Numbered from the stretch's first letter, positions 1 to 5,459 are shown. The stretch: DNA of 5,651 nucleotides from an uncultured Clostridia bacterium (GCA_937895645.1 CALBKQ010000198.1:1-5651); one strand, 5' to 3'. The notes: generated from the sequence alone by a model not told the origin. Numbers and translations are program-made.

Positions 1-1
1 C

Positions 2-982
2 TTAACAACACTCAAGTGTTCTTACAGGGATATCAAGTGAACGGAAGAAGTCAACTGAGTTTTTCCAGAGTTCATCATACCATTTCATACTATCTTCAGG
101 CTTACAAACAACAATCATTTCTTGTTTTTCAAACTGATGAATTCTGTAAACGCCACGCTCTTCAATACCGTGTGCACCAACTTCTTTACGGAAACAAGGG
201 GAGTAGCTTGTAAGTGTTTTTGGAAGTTCATCTTCAGGAGTAAAACTATCGATAAACTTACCAATCATTGAGTGTTCACTTGTACCGATAAGGTAAAGGT
301 CTTCACCCTCAATTTTATACATCATATTTTCCATTTCTGCGAAACTCATAACGCCTGTTACAACGTCGCTACGAATCATAAATGGAGGAATATAATAAGT
401 AAAGCCACGGTCAATCATAAAATCTCTTGCATAAGAAAGGATTGCAGAGTGTAATCTTGCAATATCGCCACAAAGATAGTAGAAACCGTTACCGCTTGTC
501 TTTCTTGCACTGTCAAGGTCGATACCATTAAGGTTTTCCATAATATCAACGTGATATGGAACTTCAAAGTCAGGTGTTACAGGTTCACCATAACGCTGAA
601 TTTCAACATTTTCGCTATCGTCTTTACCGATTGGAACGCTAGGGTCGATAATGTTAGGGATTACAAGCATAATCTTGCGGATTTCTTCTTCAAGCTCTGC
701 TTCTTTAACCTGTAAAGCATTAAGCTCATCTGCCATATCCTTAACTTTCTGTTTAACAACCTCTGCCTCGTCGCGTTTGCCCTGAGCCATAAGTCCGCCG
801 ATTTCTTTACTTACAGAGTTACGGAGTGCGCGAAGCTCATCTCCACGGCCCTTTGCAGCTCTGTATTCAGCGTCAAGTTCAATTACTTTATCAACAAGTG
901 GAAGTTTTTCATCCTGAAACTTTTTCTTGATGTTTTCTTTAACTACATCAGGATTTGTTCTTAAAAATTTAATATCAAGCAT
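2..982 (-). CDS. serS: Seryl-tRNA synthetase, 3' end missing (stops at window edge)
   Basis: Class II aminoacyl-tRNA synthetase that charges tRNA-Ser with serine in the cytosol. Residues 1-110 form the usual N-terminal helical hairpin (tRNA-binding coiled coil, heptad-rich about 30-105), followed by the catalytic domain. Motif 1 falls near GFTYYIPP (193-200), the serine-site segment near TSEHSMIG (234-241), and motif 2 spans CFRKEVG to IHQFEKQE (263-288). Motif 3 and the last ~100 residues of a ~425-residue enzyme are absent. The frame reaches TAA at bases 4-2 just after RTLECC, where family members normally continue with a serine. A TAA for TCA change is a single base, so this may be a sequence-end error rather than a true nonsense mutation. 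The TSEHSMIG and GIEERGVYR wording differs from the Bacillus-type enzyme and, from memory, is a variant common in Clostridia. The start at 982 follows GAAAGGA (993-999). The gene sits 18 bp behind parB, with no leader or T-box, so co-transcription with parAB is likely. Confidence 0.93.
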   Translation of the reverse strand: MLDIKFLRTNPDVVKENIKKKFQDEKLPLVDKVIELDAEYRAAKGRGDELRALRNSVSKEIGGLMAQGKRDEAEVVKQKVKDMADELNALQVKEAELEEEIRKIMLVIPNIIDPSVPIGKDDSENVEIQRYGEPVTPDFEVPYHVDIMENLNGIDLDSARKTSGNGFYYLCGDIARLHSAILSYARDFMIDRGFTYYIPPFMIRSDVVTGVMSFAEMENMMYKIEGEDLYLIGTSEHSMIGKFIDSFTPEDELPKTLTSYSPCFRKEVGAHGIEERGVYRIHQFEKQEMIVVCKPEDSMKWYDELWKNSVDFFRSLDIPVRTLECC

Positions 983-1000
983 TTTGTATAATTCCTTTCG

Positions 1001-1870
1001 TTACTCTTTATAAATGTCTTTTGCAAGTTTAGTCAAATCTTCTTTTCCAAAAAACTCAAATTCAAGAGTGCCTTTATGACCTGTATTTGACAAATAGATT
1101 TTAACTTTTCTGCCAAGAGTATTTGTAAGAGCAATTTCAACTTCGTCATAAAACTTATCACGTTTTTTCTCACGCTTTTTAGGTGTTGGTTTTTCACCCT
1201 GTAAAGCGTATTTAACCATTTTTTCAACCTGACGCACTGAAAGTTCCTGACTTATTGCCGCTTCAGCAATTTTAAGCATTTCTTTTTCATCATCAAGTGA
1301 AAGTAATGCACGGGAGTGACCAGCGGTGAGTTTTCCGCCACTAAGTAGTTTAAGTACTGATGCCGGAAGTTTTAATAATCTTAAAGTGTTTGTAACTGCC
1401 ACGCGGGATTTACCTACACGGTCTGCAGTTTCTTCTTGTGTAAAACCGTAAGTTTCAATAAGAGATTTAAGCCCTTGTGCTTCTTCAACGGGGTTTAAGT
1501 CTTCACGTTGTAAATTCTCGATAAGAGCAAATACACTTGCTTCTTCATCAGTCATTTCGCGGATTGTAACAGGAACTTCTGTAAGCCCTGCCATACGGGC
1601 TGCACGCCATCTGCGTTCACCAGCTACAAGTTGATAACTACCGTCAAGCATAGGACGAACAAGCAATGGTTGAATTATACCGTTTTGCTCAATACTTTTT
1701 GACAACTCTTCAAGTGCTTTTTCATCAAAAACGCGTCTTGGCTGGTCGCGATTTGGCTCAATATCGTTGATTCCCAGTGTAACAGCACTATTTGCATTAT
1801 CAAACGCTGAATTTTCAGAAAAGAGATTATCAAACCCGTTGTTTCTGTTTAATCCACCTTTTTTAGCCAT
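1001..1870 (-). CDS. parB: Chromosome-partitioning protein ParB (Spo0J)
   Basis: Centromere-binding CTPase clamp that loads at parS, spreads along origin-proximal DNA and works with ParA and SMC in segregation. The 289 residues show the family architecture. A low-complexity N-terminal tail (1-30) precedes the ParB/Spo0J N-terminal domain with GERRWRAAR (84-92, C-motif for CTP) and ENLQRED (118-124, P-motif). The helix-turn-helix spans about 143-168 (FTQEETADRVGKSRVAVTNT). LTAGHSRALL (181-190) follows, then a lysine-rich linker (225-238) and a C-terminal dimerisation domain (240-289). The glycine in TAGHSR and the threonine in TNTLRLL look like the ParB type rather than the Noc type. The ATG at 1870 has AGGTGA just upstream (1875-1880) and lies 12 bp after the parA stop, so translation is probably coupled. 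It shares an operon with parA and serS. A parS site lies about 0.9 kb upstream of its start. Confidence 0.96.
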   Translation of the reverse strand: MAKKGGLNRNNGFDNLFSENSAFDNANSAVTLGINDIEPNRDQPRRVFDEKALEELSKSIEQNGIIQPLLVRPMLDGSYQLVAGERRWRAARMAGLTEVPVTIREMTDEEASVFALIENLQREDLNPVEEAQGLKSLIETYGFTQEETADRVGKSRVAVTNTLRLLKLPASVLKLLSGGKLTAGHSRALLSLDDEKEMLKIAEAAISQELSVRQVEKMVKYALQGEKPTPKKREKKRDKFYDEVEIALTNTLGRKVKIYLSNTGHKGTLEFEFFGKEDLTKLAKDIYKE

Positions 1871-1882
1871 ATCTTCACCTCA

Positions 1883-2647
1883 TCACTTCTGTTGCGATAA
1901 GAATTCATCTGCAAATGCGTCATAAGCCAACGCACCTTTTGAATGCTTATCATAATACATAATCGGCTCACCAAAGGAAGGAGCCTCGGAAAGTCGTACA
2001 TTTCTCGGAATAGTTGTTTTGTAGACTTTATTCGGGAAAAACTTTTTAATTTCTGTAACAACCTGTTGTGTTAGGTTAAGCCTACCATCATACATTGTCT
2101 GCAAAACACCCTCAAGTTCAATATGTGGGTTATAAAGACGCTTAACCTGGCGAACTGTTGCCATTAATTGTGCAAGTCCTTCAAGTGCGTAGAATTCGCA
2201 TTGTACAGGAACTAAAAATGTATCTGACGCAGTTAAAGCGTTGATTGTAATAAGACCAAGAGAGGGGGGGCAGTCGAAGAAAATATAATCATATTTATCC
2301 CACACCTGAGCAACTGCAGTTTTCAATCTGCTTTCTCTGTGTTCAAGTTCAATAAGTGCAACTTCTGCACCTGCAAGATTTAAGTTTGCAGGAATAATAT
2401 CAACGTTTTTGAACTGTGTTGTGATTATAGCGTCGTTTGCGTTTACATCATTGACAAGAATATCGTAAGAAGATTGTGTGATTTTTCTTTTGCTTATGCC
2501 AAAGCCACTTGTAGAGTTACCCTGTGGGTCAATATCTGCAAGTAAAACCTTAAAGCCTTTAGCACCCACTGCGGCTGCAAGGCTTACTGCTGTAGTAGTT
2601 TTACCTACTCCACCTTTTTGGTTTATAATTGAAATAACTTTAGCCAA
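1883..2647 (-). CDS. parA: Chromosome-partitioning ATPase ParA (Soj), TTG start
   Basis: Deviant Walker-A ATPase that binds DNA non-specifically as an ATP dimer and is stimulated by ParB; in Bacillus, Soj also regulates DnaA. I start it at TTG 2647, giving 254 residues beginning MAKVISIINQ. This puts GGAG at 2656-2659 with an ideal 8-nt spacer, and makes the numbering match B. subtilis Soj (253 aa). KGGVGKTT is 11-18 (G12, K16), DIDPQGNST is 38-46 (catalytic D40), the Walker B region is FFDCPPSLG (123-131), and the DNA-binding arginine falls at R189. A GTG at 2656 is in frame and would add three residues, but it overlaps the Shine-Dalgarno sequence. Family signatures QCEFYALEGL and RLSEAPSFG are present. 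All nucleotide-binding residues look intact. It is the first gene of the parA-parB-serS operon, preceded by an AT-rich promoter and a parS site. Confidence 0.95.
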   Translation of the reverse strand: MAKVISIINQKGGVGKTTTAVSLAAAVGAKGFKVLLADIDPQGNSTSGFGISKRKITQSSYDILVNDVNANDAIITTQFKNVDIIPANLNLAGAEVALIELEHRESRLKTAVAQVWDKYDYIFFDCPPSLGLITINALTASDTFLVPVQCEFYALEGLAQLMATVRQVKRLYNPHIELEGVLQTMYDGRLNLTQQVVTEIKKFFPNKVYKTTIPRNVRLSEAPSFGEPIMYYDKHSKGALAYDAFADEFLSQQK

Positions 2648-2655
2648 AAATCCCA

Positions 2656-2659
2656 CTCC
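2656..2659 (-). promoter_or_regulatory. Shine-Dalgarno GGAG deciding the parA TTG start
   Basis: GGAG on the minus strand is followed after 8 nt by TTG at 2647. The competing GTG start (2656-2654) shares its first base with this motif, so no ribosome could use the motif for that GTG. No other purine-rich motif lies at a good distance upstream of the GTG. Confidence 0.7.
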
Positions 2660-2708
2660 AAAACGGTAAAACGAGTGTTTTTATCACCCTATTACCCGAT
2701 TTTATACA

Positions 2709-2743
2709 AGTATATCATATAATTTATAAAAATTAAAGTGCAA
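2709..2743 (-). promoter_or_regulatory. Candidate sigma-A promoter of the parA-parB-serS operon
   Basis: On the minus strand TTGCAC (2738-2743) lies 18 bp upstream of TATGAT (2714-2719). A second possible -10, TATACT, lies at 2709-2714 and has the TGn extension. The region 2700-2765 is extremely AT-rich, so several boxes overlap and the exact start cannot be chosen by eye. Either choice gives a leader of roughly 50-65 nt before the parA start. The leader contains a weak AAAAC/GTTTT hairpin but no recognisable riboswitch. Confidence 0.5.
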
Positions 2744-2785
2744 ATTAAGAAAAAATATAATTTTTATATGTAATATTTACCATAA

Positions 2786-2801
2786 TGTTTCACGTGGAAC
2801 A
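2786..2801. promoter_or_regulatory. parS: parS centromere site (ParB binding)
   Basis: The 16-mer TGTTTCACGTGGAACA reads TGTTCCACGTGAAACA on the other strand, which is the B. subtilis-type parS consensus. It is a near-perfect palindrome around CACGTG with one asymmetric pair. It lies in the non-coding gap between the noc terminators and the parA promoter, next to the genes for both ParB-family proteins. ParB loads here as a CTP-bound clamp and spreads. Its closeness to the parA promoter (about 45 bp from the -35) means spreading could also repress the operon, which is inference. Confidence 0.96.
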
Positions 2802-2811
2802 TAGTAATAGC

Positions 2812-2839
2812 AAAAGACCTCTCATTACGAGAGGCCTTT
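2812..2839 (-). terminator. Second intrinsic terminator-like hairpin downstream of noc
   Basis: On the minus strand an 8-bp stem (2829-2836 with 2816-2823, including one G-U pair) closes a 5-nt GTAAT loop. It extends by three A-T pairs, and its 3' side forms a short TTTT tract (2812-2815). It lies just upstream of parS in the direction of transcription and would stop read-through from noc. The T tract is short, so efficiency is uncertain. Confidence 0.6.
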
Positions 2840-2875
2840 CGCTGTGGATGTGGGGTGTGAAAGAGAAGGATATGG

Positions 2876-2889
2876 GTGGCTTTCGCCAC
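2876..2889 (-). other. GAAA-tetraloop hairpin in noncoding gap
   Basis: The minus strand forms GTGGC-GAAA-GCCAC, a perfect 5-bp stem with a GNRA tetraloop, between the two terminator-like hairpins. No T tract follows, so it is not a terminator by itself. It may be part of the 3' region of noc read-through transcripts. No known RNA family is recognised. The rest of 2840-2894 shows no gene. Confidence 0.4.
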
Positions 2890-2894
2890 TATAT

Positions 2895-2934
2895 AAAAAC
2901 ACCGTTCATATTGTTATCGGGGGATAACACGGTG
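2895..2934 (-). terminator. Intrinsic terminator of the noc transcript
   Basis: Directly after the noc stop, the minus strand folds as an outer 6-bp stem (CACCGT 2929-2934 with ACGGTG 2900-2905) stacked on an inner 6-bp stem (GTTATC with GATAAC, 2923-2928 and 2913-2918) with a CCCC loop. A 7-nt bulge (2906-2912) lies on the 3' side. A TTTTT run (2895-2899) follows at once. The geometry fits a rho-independent terminator ending the rsmG-noc unit. Confidence 0.8.
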
Positions 2935-2943
2935 ATTTTACCG

Positions 2944-3774
2944 TTATTGATTACTTGCCATTGGTTTATCGTCAAGTTTTGGAATACGGACTATGTATTC
3001 AACATACTCGTCAGTTTCAGTTTTTACAGAATCTGCATCAACACCTGCGCGACGTATTGTATCAACTGCGTTGTTAAGAGTATTTATAAAGATTCGTATA
3101 TCTTTGAAACCACGCAACATTTGTTTTTTAGGGGCTTCATTTTTACGAAGCATCTGGTCGATAAGAGTTTCGCTTTCATTAACGGTTAAATGCCGGTCAA
3201 TAATAATTGACAACGCTCTTGCTCTTTGGACTTCGTCATTTATTGAAAGTAGCGCCCTTGCGTGACGCTCTGTAAGTCCTGCACGACTAATCTGATAACG
3301 CATTTCGTCGCTTAATTTCAGTAATCTTAATTTATTTGATACTGTTGACTGCGCTTTACCAAGTTTTCTGCAAAGTTCTTCTTGTCCCATATGATAATCA
3401 CTTATAAGGGTTGCCAGAGCTTCTGCTTCTTCAAAGTAGTCTAAGTCCTGCCGCTGAAGATTTTCAAGAACAGCAAACACCGCAGAATCTGTTTCTGATA
3501 TTTCATTTACCACGCATGGAACTTTTGTAAGGCCTACAAGTCGTGCAGCACGAAGTCGTCGTTCACCTGCAATCAACTCAAACTTTCCGTTTTCAAGTGG
3601 TCTTACAAGTAAAGGTTGTAAAATACCATTGGTACGAATACTTTGTGCAAGTCCTTCAAGTTCGTCATAATCAAACCTTTTTCTTGGTTGATTTGGATTT
3701 GGGAGAATATCGCTTTGCGGAATTTGCAGTATTTTATTTTCAGTTCTTATTTTATCGTGATAATGTTTTCTCAT
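2944..3774 (-). CDS. noc: Noc-type ParB paralogue (nucleoid occlusion)
   Basis: Second ParB/Spo0J-family CTPase, 276 residues. In Bacillus, Noc binds its own DNA sites and blocks cell division over the nucleoid; the name here rests on position and sequence type. GERRLRAAR (70-78, C-motif) and ENLQRQD (104-110, P-motif) are intact. The helix-turn-helix is about 128-154 with GKAQSTVSNKLRLLKL (139-154), followed by LTERHARALL (167-176). The lysine in SNKLRLL and the arginine in TERHAR fit Noc rather than ParB, as does the C-terminal YVEYIVRIPK (257-266). The ATG at 3774 has GGAGG (3784-3788) with a 9-nt spacer. An in-frame TTG at 3873 would add 33 residues but has no ribosome site. The product then starts MRKHYHDKIR and lacks the amphipathic membrane-targeting N-terminus known from B. 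subtilis Noc. It lies between rsmG and parA as in Bacillus. A ParB-like function at parS is the main alternative. Confidence 0.88.
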   Translation of the reverse strand: MRKHYHDKIRTENKILQIPQSDILPNPNQPRKRFDYDELEGLAQSIRTNGILQPLLVRPLENGKFELIAGERRLRAARLVGLTKVPCVVNEISETDSAVFAVLENLQRQDLDYFEEAEALATLISDYHMGQEELCRKLGKAQSTVSNKLRLLKLSDEMRYQISRAGLTERHARALLSINDEVQRARALSIIIDRHLTVNESETLIDQMLRKNEAPKKQMLRGFKDIRIFINTLNNAVDTIRRAGVDADSVKTETDEYVEYIVRIPKLDDKPMASNQ

Positions 3775-3783
3775 AAAAATTGA

Positions 3784-3788
3784 CCTCC
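3784..3788 (-). promoter_or_regulatory. Strong Shine-Dalgarno GGAGG fixing the noc start
   Basis: GGAGG on the minus strand lies 9 nt before the ATG at 3774-3772. It settles the start against the longer open frame that begins at a TTG at 3873, which has no purine-rich site in front of it. Confidence 0.85.
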
Positions 3789-3809
3789 GCAGTGCTTGTC
3801 CTTGACATA

Positions 3810-3839
3810 AGAATAACACTGTGAAGGTCTGTTTGTAAA
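3810..3839 (-). promoter_or_regulatory. Candidate promoter for noc in the rsmG-noc gap
   Basis: On the minus strand TTTACA (3834-3839) is followed after 18 bp by TATTCT (3810-3815) with a TGT extension, a moderate extended -10 match. It lies in the 111-bp gap between rsmG and noc and would give noc its own transcription besides read-through from mnmG-rsmG. The predicted start would be about 30 nt before the ATG. The boxes are imperfect. Confidence 0.4.
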
Positions 3840-3885
3840 GAAAATCTGTTTGCCATATTTGGCTTAATATCAACGATTTTCGATA

Positions 3886-4626
3886 TTATTTTAATGGTTT
3901 TTTAGCAATCTGTGCAGATGGGCGTGGATATTTTGTCGGAGTTTGCGAATTCTTTTTTATAAGAATAATTCTACGAGGCATATTTTCGACTAAATCGAAC
4001 ACAATATCCTCTTTGATTTTTCCGCCAAGTATTCCTATTGCCATTTTTGCCTCATTCATTTCTTCATTACTTTCGGCAGATTTCATTGAAACGAATGTTC
4101 CACCTTGTTTTACAAAAGGCAAACAATATTCTGACAGTGTTGTCATATTTGCAACTGCTCTGGAAACACACAAATCATATTTTTCTCTTTTTTTATCTGG
4201 CTTTGCAAAGTCTTCTGCTCTTCCATGGATTGTTTCAATATCAGTAAGACCAAGTTGAAAAATAACTTCATCCAAAAATTTAATTCTCTTGGCAAGGGAA
4301 TCTAATAAAGTAACCTTCAAATTTGGAAACGCAATTTTAAGTGGCAGACCAGGAAAACCTGCACCCGTTCCAATATCAATCAGTGAAAGAGATTTGGATA
4401 AATCAACTGCCTTCACCAAAGATAAACTATCAATAAAATGTTTTTTCATGACTTCTTCAAATTCTGTGATACCAGTAAGGTTCATAAAAGAATTCCATTC
4501 TACCAATAATTCAAAGTATTTCATGAATTGATTCATCTGTTCTTCAGACAAATCAATCCCTAACTCTTTTAAATCTTTTTCAAATTGTGTTGTATTATAA
4601 CTACTCAATTTGTACCTCTTTTCCAC
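3886..4626 (-). CDS. rsmG: 16S rRNA (guanine-527-N7)-methyltransferase RsmG (GidB)
   Basis: SAM-dependent methyltransferase that makes m7G527 in 16S rRNA on the small ribosomal subunit. The Rossmann core begins with IDIGTGAGFPG (83-93, SAM-binding motif I), followed by VTLLDS (105-110), GRAEDF (135-140), VSRAVA (154-159) and the C-terminal KYPR (232-235). All are typical of GidB/RsmG. The length of 246 is close to the Bacillus enzyme (239). The GTG at 4626 overlaps the mnmG TAG by one base and has AAGGA six nt upstream. A TTG at 4608 with GAGG (4615-4618) would give 240 residues and fits the Bacillus N-terminus slightly better, so the start is uncertain. The 1-bp overlap implies translational coupling with mnmG, its usual partner. 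No promoter is visible in front of it, so it probably depends on the mnmG promoter, which is not in this window. Confidence 0.96.
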   Translation of the reverse strand: MEKRYKLSSYNTTQFEKDLKELGIDLSEEQMNQFMKYFELLVEWNSFMNLTGITEFEEVMKKHFIDSLSLVKAVDLSKSLSLIDIGTGAGFPGLPLKIAFPNLKVTLLDSLAKRIKFLDEVIFQLGLTDIETIHGRAEDFAKPDKKREKYDLCVSRAVANMTTLSEYCLPFVKQGGTFVSMKSAESNEEMNEAKMAIGILGGKIKEDIVFDLVENMPRRIILIKKNSQTPTKYPRPSAQIAKKPLK

Positions 4627-4829
4627 TAATATTCCTTTTGTGCATATTTTAAATGTTCAAGATAAACTAAAAGAACTGATACATCTGCAGGAGATACACC
4701 AGAAATACGAGAAGCCTGTCCAACAGTAGCAGGGCGAATTTTATCTAATTTTTGACGTGCTTCCAAGCGTAAACCACTAATTTCATGATAATCTAAATCG
4801 TCAGCAAGCAATTTATTTTCAATTTTTTC
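4626..4829 (-). pseudogene. mnmG: MnmG (GidA) C-terminal fragment, 5' part replaced by unrelated DNA
   Basis: These ~67 codons encode the C-terminal helical domain of MnmG, the FAD-dependent partner of MnmE in wobble-uridine (cmnm5U34) tRNA modification. Recognisable segments are LDYHEISGL, RLEARQKLDKIRP, GQASRISGVSPADVSVLL and VYLEHLKY, ending at TAG 4628-4626. The full protein has about 620 residues, so some 90% is missing. Upstream of EKIENKLL (near 4829) the frame stays open to a TGA at 4973-4971, but its residues do not resemble the MnmG segment expected there (a GYI...QVE-type helix). The nearest possible starts are non-ATG (TTG at 4811) without a convincing ribosome site, so this remnant is unlikely to be translated as a useful protein. 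The 3' end and the coupling to rsmG are normal. Whether the gene is truly broken or only mis-joined in the assembly is open. Confidence 0.85.
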
Positions 4830-4925
4830 TGCATCTATGTACTCATTAGGTATTTGGCATCCTTGGAATCCTTCTACTGTGGAGGGAATAAACGCCCCTT
4901 CCTGCTTGATTTCTCTGACGAGGCA
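4830..4925. other. Junction segment between low-GC and high-GC DNA
   Basis: To the left of this segment lies AT-rich mnmG sequence, to the right GC-rich DivIVA-like coding sequence. Within it neither the MnmG frame nor the DivIVA-like frame reads as family-like protein, although both are open. The 7-mer GGCATCC occurs at 4856-4862 and again at 4922-4928, 66 bp apart, near both edges. No inverted terminal repeats, integrase core site or transposon end can be recognised. The exact breakpoint cannot be fixed by eye; there may be two. Confidence 0.55.
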
Positions 4926-5422
4926 TCCAGCAGCGTAGCCAGATCCTGAGAGGTCAGGTTCAGCTTTTCCTCAGCCTGGGAGAAAATGGTCTGCATCCGC
5001 TGGGCAGAGGCGGCGGCACGCTCTCTGGCCATGCGCTCCGTCATCTCGGCCCGGCGATAGGCGGCCAGCTCCAGCTCGTCAAAATTGGTGGGCCCGGCAG
5101 CGACCACCGTAGTGGCAGGTGCCATGGGAGCATCCAGATCGGGCAGGGGAGCTTCCTGCTCCTCAGCGGCGGGCTCCTCAGCCGCAGCGGGAATAGCAGC
5201 CAGAGCCTCCTCCAGCTGTGCCGCTAAGCCGGCCTTCTCCTCCTGGCAGACTTCTAATTCTGTGCGCTTGGCCTCCAGCGCCTCCTTCAGGCGGTCGTTT
5301 TCTTCTTTCAGCACACGGATGGCACGCTCGTGCTCCATGGTCTGGGCCTGAATAAACTGCACCACATCGGTGCGGTTAAAGCCATGTAATGCGCTGCGGA
5401 AATTACCAATGCTGCCTGCCAT
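4874..5422 (-). CDS. DivIVA-like coiled-coil protein, 3' end probably truncated
   Basis: The 182-residue frame starts at ATG 5422, set by GGAGG (5431-5435) with an 8-nt spacer. The N-terminus has the DivIVA-type pattern: a short lead-in, then FRSALHGFNRTDVVQFI (8-24), where a glycine-aromatic pair precedes a helix. A charged coiled coil follows (about 28-78), then an Ala/Glu/Pro-rich linker (about 79-116), and a second helix FDELELAAYRRAEMTERMARERAAA. DivIVA/GpsB/SepF-type proteins mark curved membrane or septa, so a role in cell division or polar organisation is an inference. The natural end is probably lost: after LATLLDA (to residue 167) codon use changes (AGG, TTA) and the tail SEKSSRKGRLFPPQ has no helical heptads. 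A TAG at 4876-4874 closes it inside junction DNA. GC content is far above that of the genes to the left. It is not related to mnmG. Confidence 0.7.
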   Translation of the reverse strand: MAGSIGNFRSALHGFNRTDVVQFIQAQTMEHERAIRVLKEENDRLKEALEAKRTELEVCQEEKAGLAAQLEEALAAIPAAAEEPAAEEQEAPLPDLDAPMAPATTVVAAGPTNFDELELAAYRRAEMTERMARERAAASAQRMQTIFSQAEEKLNLTSQDLATLLDASSEKSSRKGRLFPPQ

Positions 5423-5459
5423 ATCTGTATCCTCCAAAACTAAGCGTGATCTTTTCGTT

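Noticed and set aside
16..454. Plus-strand open frames across the serS region
   Set aside because: They are antisense to well-conserved SerRS coding sequence, with cysteine- and histidine-rich composition that does not look like a real protein and no ribosome sites.
1033..1227. Minus-strand frame overlapping parB in another phase
   Set aside because: Fully inside parB, which has every family motif in its own frame.
2785..3189. A 134-codon plus-strand open frame starting MFHVEH
   Set aside because: Its start is simply parS read as codons, and most of it is antisense to noc. No ribosome site and no protein-like pattern are seen; MFHVEH frames are a known parS artefact.
3775..3873. N-terminal extension of Noc by 33 residues from a TTG
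   Set aside because: No Shine-Dalgarno precedes the TTG, whereas GGAGG is perfectly placed for the ATG at 3774; the extension covers the likely noc promoter.
3868..3889. AATATC/GATATT dyad at the rsmG stop as a terminator
   Set aside because: The stem is AT-rich with a 10-nt loop and no T tract follows on the minus strand, so it is unlikely to terminate.
5085..5351. Plus-strand Ser/Ala-rich frame
   Set aside because: It is the reverse of the Ala/Glu-rich linker and coiled coil of the DivIVA-like gene; repetitive Ser/Ala composition is an expected shadow of GC-rich DNA.
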